Positions 45,035-57,075 are shown, numbered from the stretch's first letter. The stretch is 64,000 nucleotides of DNA from Vicia villosa (GCF_029867415.1 NC_081183.1:69020980-69084979); one strand, 5' to 3'. The notes: a model not told the origin generated them from the letters alone. Translations and numbers: made by a program.

Positions 45035-46212
45035 TGTGACTACCAGAATTCTCAAACTGCTATGGCTTTTCATTGCCAAGCCTATCATCAATTCTGATAT
45101 TGATTGATTCTTCAACTACCAGAGTTTCAGTATTGTGTACTTTGTAGCCTTTTGAGTGTTCAGAATATCCAAGTAGAAAACACTTCTGAGATTTAGAATC
45201 AAACTTATTCAGATAATCTTTAGTATTCAGAATATAGCATACACATCCAAATGGATGGAAATAAGAAATGTCGGACTTTCTGTTCTTCCACAATTCATAA
45301 GGAGTCTTATTTAGAATAGGTCTTATAGAGATTTTATTCTGAATATAACACGCTGTGTTAATTGCTTCTGCCCATAAATGCTTAGCCATATTGGTTTCGT
45401 TGATCATGGTTCTGGCCATTTCTTGTAGAGTCCTATTCTTTCGTTCTACAACTCCATTTTACTGTGGAGTTCTAGGACAATAGAAATCATGGGCAATACC
45501 ATTTTCTTTGAAATAAATTTCAAAGAATCTCTTCTCAAATTCGCCACCATGATCACTTCTGACCTTTATGATTTTGCATTCCTTCTCAGATTGAATCTGA
45601 GTACAGAAGTTAAAGAACACAGTATGTGACTCATCCTTGTGTTTCAAGAACTTTACCCATGTCCATCTGCTATAGTCGTCTACGATGACTAATCCATATT
45701 TCTTCCCTCTGATTGATGTTGTTTTGACTGGGCCAAAAAGATCAATGTGCAGAATTTCTAGCGGCCTAGAGGAAGAGACAACATTTTTAGACTTGAATGC
45801 AGGTTTTGAAAACTTCCCTTTCTGACATGCTTCGCAAAGAGCATCTGGTTTATATTTCAGATTAAGTTCCAGGCTTTGGAACATAGACCTTCTTCCCGTC
45901 ATGTGTCGTGAGCACCCAGAGTCCAGGTACCATGACATGTTTGCCTTTGTCTTTTGAGCCTTGAAGGAGATCTGCAACAGGAATTATCTTTTCCTTAGGT
46001 ACCCACATTCTTTTGGGTCCTTTTGGGTTAGTTCTCCTCAAGCTCTGATTGAACTGAGGTTTAGCACATGATTTATCATAAGATTTTCTGGTGTGTGAAA
46101 CATATCTCTTGGTGTGTGTTATGTGGAAACTCTTAGAGTTAGAAGTGTGCTTAATATCATAAGGATGACCAAACTTGAACTGTTCATACAAAGGTTTGTA
46201 TTTGATAATCAT
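45035..46212 (-). pseudogene. Copia protease-integrase, internally deleted and truncated
   Basis: The frame 46212-45862 carries GPKRMWVPK, the conserved linker before protease. The frame 45977-45459 has the protease site WYLDSGCSRHMTG (Asp19). Soon after, at SMFQSLELNLKYKPDALCEAC, it jumps to the last Cys pair of the integrase zinc site, so the rest of protease and the His pair are deleted. The integrase core shows LHIDLFGP (Asp79) and VRSDHGGEF (Asp142). Then a CAA-to-TAA type stop lies between PRTPQ and NGVVERKNRT, which holds the third acid residue. Another frame (45419-45060) continues MARTMINETNMAKHLWAEAI to ESINIRIDDRLGNEKP and a TAG. RT is absent. Confidence 0.85.
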
Positions 46213-46410
46213 CTCATCAACAGGTTCAAGTTTGTATGGGGTTTCACCCTCAAAGCCTATGCCTATTCTCTTGTTTCCACTTACTCCATATATAATAGAG
46301 GCTAGCTGACTTCTGCCTATACCTCTAGATAAGAACTTTCTGAAACTTAAGTCATATTCCTTCGGAATATTATTAGTACTTGGAATAGACTTTTCTGAAC
46401 TAAAAGATGA

Positions 46411-47754
46411 TTAAACATCTTTGGATAAATTTAAAACTTTTTCTTTAAGTTCAGAATTTTTTATTTCAAATCTCTTAGTTTCAGATTTAAAGAGATTTTT
46501 AAGCTTTTTGTATTTGATACTAAGTTGACTTTTAACTTCCAGAAGTTCAGATAAACTGGAAACAAGGTCTTCTCTAGTAAGTTCAGAAAATACCTCATCA
46601 GAGTCTGAATCAGAAGTAGACTCTTCACTAGTGTCAATTGTTGCCATTAGTGCTATGTTGGTCTGCTCATCTTCAGAGTCTGACTCTTGATCAGAAGAGT
46701 CTGAGTCATCCCAAGTAGCCATTAAGTCTTTCTTCTTTTCAAATCTTTTCTTGGGCTTTTCCCTCTGAAGCTTTGGACATTCATTTTTGTAGTGTCCAGG
46801 CTCTTTACATTCATAGCACGTCACCTTCTTTTTGCTAGATCTTCTGTGCTCAGAAGATTCTCCCTTCTCAGGTCTTTTGAAGTTCTTGATGTTCTTGAAC
46901 TTTCTCTGCTTGCTTTTCCAGAGTTGATTTACTCTTCTGGATATCAGAGATAGTTCGTCTTCTTCGTCTTCTGACTGGTCAGATTCTTCTTCTTCAGCCT
47001 GAAAAGTGTTAGTGCATTTTTTATTATTAGATTTTAATGCAATAGACTTACCTTTCTTTTGAGGCTCATTTGCATCCAGCTCGATTTCGTGACTCCTTAG
47101 GACACTTATCAACTCCTCAAGAGACACCTCATTCAGATTCTTGGCAATCTTGATGCAGTCACCATGGGTCCCCATCTTCTGGGTAAGCTTATGATGATCT
47201 TCTTTACATGATCAGCTTTGGTGTAGCCTTTATCTAGCACTCTCAATCCAGCAGTCAGAGTCTGGAATCTTGAAAACATTGCTTCAATGTTCTCATGTTC
47301 CTCCATCTTGAATGCTTCATATTTCTGGATTAGAGCTAGAGCCTTCATCTCCTTTACTTGAGCATTACCCTCATGAGTCATCTTTAATGATTCAAAGACA
47401 TCATGAGTTATTTCTCTGTTTTGTTATCTTCTCATATTCAGCATGAGAGATAGCATTTAGCAATATGGTCCTTTACTTGTGATGATTCTTGAATTCTTTC
47501 TTTTAGTCATCACTCATAGCTTGTCTTATGATCTTGACTCCTCATGCATTCACAGGATGAGTGCAACCATCCAGCACTAAGTCCCATAAGTCACCATCTT
47601 GACAAAGAAAGTAACTTTCAAGTCTATCCTTCCAATACTCAAAGTTTTCACCATCAAAGACTGGTGGTCTATTGTAACCATTGAAGCTGCTGCTTCCATT
47701 GTTACCATTGTTGTTTTGTTCAGGAGTAGGAGTAGATGAACTTGTTTCAACCAT
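46411..47754 (-). pseudogene. gag: Copia gag, broken
   Basis: ATG 47754 begins MVETSSSTPTPEQNNNG and continues NRPPVFDGENFEYWKDRLES, the usual start of SIRE-type gag. A stop follows at 47542, and the region 47400-47540 is shifted. The middle (47381-47133) has MTHEGNAQVKEMKALALIQK and FSRFQTLTAGLRVLDKGY. The last part (47175-46411) overlaps it in another frame. That part holds VSLEELISVLRSHEIELDAN, an acidic stretch, Lys-rich segments and an intact zinc knuckle CYECKEPGHYKNEC (CX2CX4HX4C), then a long acidic/Ser-rich tail. At least two frameshifts divide it. Gag would package the element RNA. Confidence 0.88.
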
Positions 47755-47822
47755 TTTGATTTAGTGTTTTTCTCCCTGAATCTTTTGTATAACACGGTTA
47801 AGTGCTTGCACCTAGAACCGGC

Positions 47823-47834
47823 GCTCTGATGCCA
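47823..47834 (-). promoter_or_regulatory. Initiator-Met tRNA-type primer site
   Basis: The minus strand TGGCATCAGAGC lies two bases inside the LTR end. It is one mismatch from the copia-type TGGTATCAGAGC. Confidence 0.75.
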
Positions 47835-47836
47835 AT

Positions 47837-48896
47837 TGAAGGAGTGAAAAAGACTTAGAAAGGGGGGATTGAATAAGTGTAACTCAAAAACTTGGAAGAT
47901 AAAAACAATGAACACAATTATTTTTATCCTGGTTCGTTGTTAACGAAACTACTCCAGTCCACCCCTGACAAGGTGATTTACCTCATCTGAGGATTTAATC
48001 CACTAATCCAACTGATTATAATGGTTTTCCACTTAGATACCCTCTAAGTCTTCTAGAGTCTACAGATCACAACTTGATCACTCTAGGAATTCCTTTTACC
48101 ATCAATGTAAAATAAATGTTTACAAGAGTATAACTTGCTTCTAATAAAGCTATAATCACAACTGTGATATTTCTCTTAAGTTCTAATTCTTAACACTCAC
48201 TAATTATTACAAAGAGTTTGTGAGGTTGAAGATGAAGTTCTTTTGAATTTCAGTTTGACAGCATTTTTGTTCTTTTGCGCAAGAGTTGTATTTTGCTTCT
48301 GATCAGAACTTCTATATATAGGCTCTTGAGAGGAAATGACCGTTGGGAGCATTTAATGCTTTGCGTGAATAGTACAACACTGCATTTAATGTTTCCCACT
48401 TTTGTCAACTACCTCGAGCCATGCTTTTGCTGCTTTTACTGACTTTGCCTTTTGTAGCTTCTAACGTTCCTTTTGTCAGTCAGAGATTTGACGTTATAGC
48501 TTTTTGTACTTTCTTTCTCCTGGACTCAGAATGTGATGAATAGACATTTGAGTTTCAGAGTCTCCAGCCTTGGTGCAGATGCAACTTCTGACTTGAAGTG
48601 CTTTGAGCGTGATACCATCAGAGCTTCTACTTCTGACTGCCATCTTCTGATGCTTTTCAGTTCATGTTCTGATTTTGCATGACCATCTTCTGATGTCTTG
48701 CCAGAGCATGTTCTGATGAATCCATCCAGAACTTCTAGGTCAGTGCTTCTGAACGCTGATTTGTGCATACTCTTTTATACTTTTCCTGAAATGGAAAACG
48801 TTAAGGATTAGAGTACCACATTGTCTTATACAAAATTCATACTTAATGTTATCATCAAAACAAAGAATATTGATCAGAACATTTCTTGTTCTAACA
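47837..48896 (-). repeat. 5' LTR of the copia element
   Basis: A 1060-bp LTR starts TGTTAGAACAAGAAATGTTC on the minus strand and ends CTCCTTCA, directly before the primer site. A TATA-like TATATATAGG lies near 48310 (minus: CCTATATATAGAAG). Confidence 0.85.
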
Positions 48897-48901
48897 CTTT
48901 T

Positions 48902-49011
48902 GACCCAACTGGTCTCTCAAGGACTTAGTTACCACGTAACTTCAGTTGATAGTGTATAGATTTGTTTTTAGAAAGCTGTAAACACCACTGTGATATTTCA
49001 CTAAGACTAAT
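48902..49011 (-). mobile_element. Older copia LTR fragment
   Basis: AAGCTGTAAACACCACTGTG, then ATATTTCACTAAG, parallels AAGCTATAATCACAACTGTG.., ATATTTCTCTTAAG at about 48150-48180 in the copia LTR, at lower identity. It is probably the remnant into which the copia element and the next LTR inserted. Confidence 0.4.
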
Positions 49012-52000
49012 TGTTGCACCCCAAAATTTGCCCTATTTTATGTGCTATAAGTTACGATAGACGTTTATTTCGTCTCTCGAAAATCAAGAAAAATAATAAA
49101 GAGTTTCTTATACAAAGTGTCCGCAATCGTTAATGCAACTGAGATTCATTGAATTTCGTGTCAAAATGTTCTTATGTGCCTCAAATCTTATCTTATTCGA
49201 GGATTCTCTAGGGCGTGATGATTGGATTGAAGTTCAAATGCGAATCATGGCATAAAGAAATAAAGTGGCGATCAAGACAATTGTTTGTTCTCTCCGCTGC
49301 TTATGACTTGTTGCTTATAATGCGAGTTGATTTGAGATTGAGTTAGTAGTTCATTAAGAATGCAAGACAATTGGATTTGAAGTTGATTCGGGTGTTTCCA
49401 TAACTTCGGATTTTGTTCAAGATTGTATAAAGTTTTAAACTCGCAAGATTATTGAGTTGTTCATAAGGATTGCTACAAGGCTCACAATGTAAGGTTCATA
49501 TTTCATTTAAATGCTATTCACTGTCCAACTTTATCCATTTATCAATTACAAAAATCCAAATATCACAAATAAAAATTCTCAACAAAAGTCCATGAACCAA
49601 AGCCCAAATTACAATCAAACATTTTCATTCAAATGTCCAAGTCCTTATTCAAGTTACAAATTCACACACAGTTATAAAAGTTACACAAAAATGTTCTATC
49701 CTATCATCAATCTTCATGTTGCTTCTACGGGTTCAACGCCACAAAATTCATCTCCAAAGCATACTAACTGTATCTGCATATTCAGGAATAGACTTGCAAT
49801 AAACCGGTTCAACCGCGTGACATAATCCCTAAACTAGAAACAACCCTGCACATTCAAACCGCATCAGCTCATTATGCAAAGAAAACCCATTTCCAAAACT
49901 ACATCATAAACAAAAAGATTCCAGGTTGCTCATGAAAACCACTAGCTGCAAGATAGCCGAATAAAAACCGGTTAATCCCGTCGGCGTAATTGGAACAAAA
50001 CAGAACCGGTTCGCAAAGCTCTAATAAAAGGCACAGCAGAAGTTCCGAGGGGGGAGCTAACAGAAATCAGTTCATAACAGAAAAACTAGAAGGAAAATTC
50101 TAACGGAAATGATAGGAGAGAAATTCAGAAAAAGAAGGAAGAAAACTCTAACAGAAAACTCTTTCTCTCGGAACCGAGCTTCATCTTTCACTCTTCATCA
50201 CCAAAAACTCTCTTCACTCTTACTCATCATCTTTGTTCAACCTTCAACCTGCATAGAACAGAGGGAGAACGTAACCTAATTTGTAACAAACTATTAGCAG
50301 AGAAGAAGTGAACGGAACAATCTCTCATGGACCTGATAACCAAAAAACGTAACAAACTCTTTCTCTTTCTGAATCTTCTTCTCGAACCTTCAATCATCTT
50401 CTTCAAGCTCCAACCGAATCAGTAACAAAACTTGGATCCTCTCTTCACCAATCTTCTCACTGATTCAATCGCACTCTCCAATTCACTCTCTGATAATCTT
50501 CAACGTTCAACCTTGAACCACCACTGAAATTCACCAATCTTCATCGTGTGACAAATCGTTCACAACCTTCATCTTTATCTCTTCACAAATTCAATCCTCT
50601 TCAATCGTAAATCTGCAGAAAACGAGATTCAGAATCATCAAAATTCACCAAACAGAGTCGATGTAACAGAATAATAGGAAAAAAGCTTCGTCTCAAATTC
50701 GATCCATTCTTCAATCTTCACATCACAACAATCAGCATCGCTGTCATCAATCCTCAATTTCTCTGCAAAATCATCACCACACAACCTCGTGAACCTTCAC
50801 GCTCCATCTTCATCGTATCATCAACGATCTGCAAATAACAACAACAGCGACGCAACACGCAACAACAACTGCATCGCACGGAGTTCGATCATTACCGAAA
50901 AAGAGAGATCAGATCAGAGTTCAAAAAAAAGAAGATAAGAGAAGTGATGCGGTATGGAATCGAAGGAGGGAGAGGTTGAAACGAAACCTAGACACCTTTT
51001 GTTTTTCTATGGACCACGAAGGAGACGGAGGTTGGGATTAAAGGAATCGAAACGAATAGGAGAAAGGGATGTGAGGTGAGAGGACGATGCTGTGACGATG
51101 AATGGAGCGCCGTCACGGTGATTCTCGTTGCGATCTCGTCGGAGAGATTACCGGCCGTGCTATTCGTACGCGAGTGAAGAAAATGAATGAGGTCAAGTTT
51201 CTCAACCCTAATCCCTTTCTTTCCTTCAATTGTTTTTTCTGTTAATTGATTTTGATGATAATTGATCTTAATTGTGAATAAAACCTGATGAATAGGATTA
51301 ATACATTTGTTAATTGATGTTAATTAAGGAAAAATCTGGATTAATTGTTAAAATCTAATGACTGAATCAACTCAATAATCCCTTGTGCCTGCCATGCAAT
51401 TACTCGCGCCTTACCCCCTCAGGCCCATAGCTTTCCCTTTTTTGATACACAAAAACAATCATCCAGGGCTTGCCTGAATGGGCTGCTGCGCCCAATTTCT
51501 CTTTGCACTTTCAATTTCACCTTTAACTCTCCCTGGCTCCATTTATTTCTTATTAGATTTTAGTTTTGTTACATAGTTTCTTTCTCTACATTTTTAGCAT
51601 AATAAAAATATAAAAATAAATTTTTTTTGTTAGTTTTTAACATGATAAAATATTCAAAAACATGTTAATCTTTGCTTGTAAGAATTTAATTGTTTTGTTA
51701 CATAGTTTAGTTTTTATCGTTTTTACCCGATTCTACCGTTTTGGTGTACCTTTGGACTTGTAAATACTTGCTTTGGTTTCCATAATACTTGTGTACATAT
51801 TTGACTAATATTTGAGTGCTATTTTTTTTGTTATCTTACTTTCGCTCGATTTATGTTTAAAAAGTGTGTTAATGTCAAATTTCTCATTTCGTTATCCTTT
51901 TTTGGTGTAAAGCACCAACGCAATTCCGATTGCGATGTTTGTTATCTCTAACTTGTGTGCTAGTGTGCGAGGCATTTGGATAGTCACTGATCGACGCTCA

Positions 52001-53121
52001 TTGCTTGAGTGTTCCGCTTTATTTGCGGGACACAGTTTCATTCACTCGTGTCGTGTTCTCATCTTGGAGACACGTTCCTATTTCTTTATATCTGCTTGTT
52101 TGGTTTGCTTGTTCCTCTTGCAGGTGTATTGTGATTATGCTTGACGCGCATGTCGACCTTTGTGTGCTTTCATGGCTAATCGGTGTGCTGACTATTTGCT
52201 TTCGCTTTGCTAGCTCTCTCGCAGGATTCTTAGTTTGCTTTCTCTCGTCGCTATAGTTTACGGATCATCATCCGTTTGGTATTGATCACGTTTCATTTTA
52301 TTTTTCTCGCACTTTATCGCTTTCTCGCATCATCCTTTAACATGAGAAGTAGGACTTAGACATTCATCTGACCAAGCCCTCGAAAGAGGCTCTGTTTTTG
52401 TTGGTGTGTTTACATTTGTGCTTTGCGGCAGGGAGTCACGGTGTAATAAGTCCTATATGGCACTCCGTTAAGTCCTCTTGGAAGGAATGCGGAAAGAGTT
52501 AGTAATCAACCCCCGCCCAGTCTCATCGAGTATGTTCAGTATGCGCACGCTACGCGTTGCTCGCTTTTGAACCTGCACAAGATCTTGTTATCGAGTATGT
52601 CAGGAAAAAGGTTCATGCAACCGGACCCCCGCACTTCCTATAGCTCGCGTCGCTCGAGTATTTCCCCCTTAGCTTAGGTTTTCCTCGTGCATTCTTTAAA
52701 ACACAAACCATACTCTTTGATTTTCTTTTCTTAAGATCTTGTTATTTCCGCTCCATTCCCAAGCATAAGTCTCCAAAGGTCGAGCAGCGGAGTGTGAATG
52801 TAACTCGTTCACCTAAAAAACACAAAACAAACAGAAATTAGTTAGCCAAGCTACGGTAACTCTGATTCTGCAAAACAGATATGTAGGTAGCGGGGTAGGG
52901 CCCGTGCGAGCAAAATCCTTTCTTTTCCCTACATTTTGCATTCATTTTAGTCCATATTAGCGCAGTTTGCTTACACACCTATAGTTTTAGACACGAGCGT
53001 GGATACCATCGGGTACGATGGGCGCGGGGGGTGCTAGCACCTTCCCCTTGCGTAACCGACTCCCTTACCCTTTTTTCTCTGGTCGTGAGACCGTTGTTTT
53101 GTTTTGTGGTTTGTTGGCATT
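49012..53121 (+). mobile_element. Ogre-type LTR, interrupted by the next element
   Basis: It starts TGTTGCACCCCAAAATTTGCC. Near the right end it has the conserved AGCTACGG..CTCTGATTCTG hairpin (52867-52879), ATATGTAGGTAG and GGGGGTGCTAGCACCTTCCC (53029-53047), the marks that precede the end of other Ogre-type LTRs. It is cut at 53121 by another LTR start before its own end and primer site. 50150-50950 is rich in CTTC/AAC words. No tRNA-like module or coding frame was found in it. Confidence 0.65.
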
Positions 53122-56100
53122 TGTTGCACCCTAAAATTTGCCCTCATGCTTCTTACCTTAATTGGCCTGTGTTTCACATTCGTATGCATTCTCCATTTAG
53201 TCATAATCATGCATTTCACGAGCTCCTAAGACATGAGATCGAAATTTCCTTGTGATTTGAGTTTTCACTATTCAAAGATGATTCATTTGGCTACTACACT
53301 CAAGTTGAGGTACATTGTCATACCGTTCATATATTTGCAAATGCGATCTTATTTTGAATGAATGCAATGGCCCAATGATTAGTGAGATGAGGGTAAGGAG
53401 TTACATATATGTGAAAAGACCTGAGTTCGAATCCCACCTCCATCATAGTTTATTTTATTTCTCGTCACACCTTCTTGTTAGTAGTTTTGTTAAATTTTTA
53501 TTATTTATTTAATTATTTTTAGTGTTAAAATATTATGCCTAAAAAAAATAATTGTTTTTTAGTATTAGATTTTCTTTAATTTTTATTAGTGGTTTCATAT
53601 TAAGAATTAATTTTGAATTGTTTTAGGTAGTGTCAATTATTATTATTGTCCTTATTATTTTATTATTATTATGTGTTGCTATATTTATTTAAGGAAAAAA
53701 AACCATATCACTAATGATAGGATTTCCATCGTATCGTACAAAATCAGACCACATTCATCATTCAATTCTCAAATCTCTCATAATTCAGTTCCCTCACAAT
53801 TCCAAAACAAGCTCAAGAGAAGAATCATGAAAAATTAAAATGAATTAACACCGAGGGACAAAGCTCATAATGCTAGTTATTCTGTTTGTCCAATATCATT
53901 AGTGTCATATTTGTGAGGCTATAAGAACAATCCTAACCTACACAATAAAAGGGGGGGACAGGTACATACACCGGAAAGCTAACACTCTCACACGTATAGA
54001 CTTGTTCTCACCAATCTAGCAAATCTCACACTCTCCATACACCAATTTTCCTCTATGTTCTACATATTACAACACACAAAAATTGCAGTCAATTCTCAAC
54101 ACAACTTAACCTCACTCTCACTATCACGATGCATATGCACTCCCAATCCTTACAGCTTCCACTAAAAAAGTATTTCTCATGATACAATCCTGTGCAAAAA
54201 TATTTACCATAACTTTTCAATAAATCATTAACAAACCTGTAAAATGATTTTATTTCCAAAACTCAATAATAGTTAATTTCACACTAACAATAAAGTCAGA
54301 TTGTAAAAAAGTTTTGATACAGGTTTATAGTGAAGATTGGAAAATAATATCAGAACGAAAAACAAAAGCAAATCCATCAACGACAACAACAACTCAACGC
54401 ATCACTCAACAATCTCAGACGCAGATCCGCAGAGGCACCGACGCGCGAAGAGCAACCGATTCGTATTCAACCTCCGCCGCTTTGGAGCAGTCACGAATCA
54501 ACCCACGGCACAACCACACGACTCCGATCTGCTCCGCCGCTGAACCAGCGACTGCCTCACCACGATCGCCACTCGCGAAGCAGCTCCTCCGATTGAACAA
54601 CCCACGAATCGCTCCACGCACCAGGAATACTCCGAATCGGCATTTATTGAACCTCTTACCACTTATTTCTTGAAATCTTTGCTGTTGTATCTATTTCTAT
54701 GTGATTGAGATTTGTTGTTCGTTGCTATGTTCTATCTGTAATCCCTGTCGTTCGTTTGTTTGAGTAGAAACATAGAGGTGAGAGTATGAAAGACTTGATT
54801 TCGTTGAAGAAGACCGAGAGAGCGCGACTGGTTTTAGAAGAAAAGTTGAATTCATGTTTCACATTTTCTCTCTTTATTTTTTTTTTTTTTTTTATTTTTT
54901 ATTTTCAATTAATTATATGGTAAATATTCATTAACTAGTCAAACATTATTCCCTTGCTTTAGCTACTTTTCTTATTTCTTTTAATAATAATAATAAAATA
55001 AAATAAATTGTTTAATGGAGAGAATTTGGGGGAAGGGATGTTCACTTGATTTTTCTATTTTATTTATTTCTTTTTTTTAAAATAATTTTAAAATAACTAA
55101 TTTTCTTGTTTTTATAAATCAAATGGCATATAATAAAAAAATAATTAAAAGAGGAGACATTTTCCCGTTCCCTTTCTTTAGTTTTTTTTTTAATTATTTT
55201 TAACTTATTTTAATTAGTATTAATTTAGGGTTTTTTTTTTTGAGGTTGATTTCTTATACTTTAGACCTAAACCCATTTCTATTATACACCTCTCCATTTT
55301 CATTCTTTTTTAGCCCATTTTAATATACTTACTTCACTTTTTTCTTTAATTATTTCCCTTGTAATTTTATTTTAATATTTGTTTTAATTTCTTTTGATTA
55401 TAGAAAAAACACCAAAAATACTTTAGAACTTAGTTTTTAATTTCCATATTACTAAAAACATAAAAAAACATATTGTCTTGTGTTAATTTTTCTCGTTAGA
55501 ATTTAATAATTTTTAGAATGTCTTTTTGTAAATTTCTTGATTAATATTAGTCCGCATTTTCGTCATGTTCTCATCCATTATTTTATACCTTGTTACTAAT
55601 GTTTTATTTTGATTGCGAGGTACCATCATTGAGGATATTGAATATTTTGTGTGGAAATTCGCAAGTTACTTTACTTTGTACATTTACTATTTTATCCTCG
55701 CGCTTTTTTTTATATAATGTAACTGCTTATGGGATGTAATAGTAATTTAGGAACTTTATTTTTCCGCATTTTACTTCTCCACTTGTAAAAATGTAATCCC
55801 CCATCCCGAAGCCTTGTAATAGCTTAGGTTTAATTTCTGCCTTTACTTTCTGCACCTTATACTTGTTAGATGTATGTTTAGGATTGTATGGTAAGGATAA
55901 TCCTATCACTCTTAGGAGAGTAAAAAGCATAAAAAAAGACCAAACTCAGAGTAGATTACTGTTAATTTGCTTGCTTAAAACAAAAGGTTTTTTTTTACAT
56001 CTCTCTCTCAAAACAAAGGCTACGCTTTCAAGCTAAAGTCCTTTCTCTTTTTCTCTCTTTTAAACAAACAACAAACAAAAATGAGCTAAGAAAATTAAGA

Positions 56101-56354
56101 GCCCATGGATAACCATGGATGAAAAGGGTGCTTACACCTTCCCTTTTCATAATCTACCCAAGCCCGTTTTTCTTAAAAGGTCTTTTTCTGTTCTTTTTGC
56201 CCTTCCAAGATATTGGATAAAATAAAAGTCGGTGGCGACTCATGCTTACCGCGACGTTTTAAAAAAGTTAGTTCTCCCAACGAGTTACTGCATTCCCTTA
56301 CTTTTCAGGATAAATATGTTAGTGGCGACTCTGTTAATTTTCGCGGTAGCGACA
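53122..56354 (+). repeat. 5' LTR of the right-hand Ogre-derived element
   Basis: A 3233-bp LTR starts TGTTGCACCCTAAAATTTGCC and ends GCGGTAGCGACA. The last 260 bp share a module with the LTRs at 2926 and 12039: hairpin CCATGG-ATAA-CCATGG (56103-56118), ATGAAAAGGGTGCTTACACC, then AAAAGTCGGTGGCGACTC. TGGCGACTC occurs twice inside the LTR (56233, 56323). No partner LTR is in the window. Confidence 0.8.
53366..53450 (+). other. tRNA-like module in the right-hand LTR
   Basis: ATGGCCCAATGATTAG (A-box-like) and GAGTTCGAATCCCACCTCC (perfect B box core) lie about 50 bases apart and are followed by TAGTTTATTTTATTT. It sits about 245 bases into the LTR, a similar relative position to the module in the LTR at 38181. 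Confidence 0.5.
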
Positions 56355-56356
56355 GC

Positions 56357-56374
56357 TGGCGACTCTGCTGGGGA
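56357..56374 (+). promoter_or_regulatory. tRNA-Arg primer binding site
   Basis: TGGCGACTCTGCTGGGGA lies two bases after the LTR end. It is identical to the site at 12017-12034 on the other strand. Confidence 0.88.
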
Positions 56375-56840
56375 CGTCTCGACCTATTGCGGGTCCGGAT
56401 TTAGAGAGTCGATCCTAGCGCTTGTGTGTTTATCTTTGGGGGCTTTACTGCTTTGCATATTTATCTGTTTGCATTGCATTCTATCTGCGCTTTTGCTTTT
56501 CTGCATCATATTCTGGACTGTCTGGATTTCTATTTATTGGGTGGGTGTTTCAAGAGGTAAAAGGCCCAATACCCAGGCTATGTGTGAACCATAGGAACCC
56601 TAGGATAGAGTGGAAGCATGGTTTGTCTCGAGGTGTACGCCTCGGGATGGATTATGTGACTACGAGCAGAGTAGTGGTTTCAAACGGAGGTATTATCGTC
56701 ACCCGCATCCGCGCTGTGACGGTGCTTACCTTCAGGCGGACCGTATATTGCGTTTCATGACCTTACCTTGGCCTAGATTTTACCCGTGAGTGGGGCGGGA
56801 ATCAATGATCATATAACAGGTACGTTGTTGGTGACCGATG

Positions 56841-57075
56841 TTCTCTTTCGTGGGTTACCGCTGTTCTCGTTCGAGGGTTACCGTTGTTCTCGTTCGTGGG
56901 TTACCGCTGTTCTCGTTTGTGGGTTACCGTTGTTCTCGTTCGAGGGTTGTTACCATGGTCCTTGTTCGTGGGTTACGGTTGATCTTGTTCGAGTGTACTA
57001 TTGGTTCCTGTTCATGGGGTACTATGGTTCTTGTTCGAGTGATAATCTATGTTCTATTTCAGTGTGTTGGTGACT
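56841..57075 (+). repeat. 23-bp tandem repeat in the leader
   Basis: TTCTCGTTCG(A/T)GGGTTACCG-type units recur at 56841, 56864, 56887, 56910 and 56933, exactly 23 bases apart. Diverged units follow to about 57075 (CTTGTTCGTGGG, CTTGTTCGAGTG). Confidence 0.8.

Larger units (their letters stand above)
45035..48896 (-). mobile_element. SIRE/Maximus-like Ty1/copia element, 3' truncated
   Basis: On the minus strand the order is 5' LTR (48896-47837), primer site, gag, a protease with an internal deletion, and integrase. The element stops in the integrase C-terminal region near 45035. RT, RNase H and the 3' LTR are absent. No target-site duplication can be recovered because the 3' end is missing. 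CTTTT follows the LTR start at 48897-48901 but has no partner. Confidence 0.85.

Noticed and set aside
45060..48896. Target-site duplication for the copia element
   Set aside because: CTTTT next to the LTR start has no credible partner because the 3' end is lost. A CTTTT near 45065 lies inside coding sequence.
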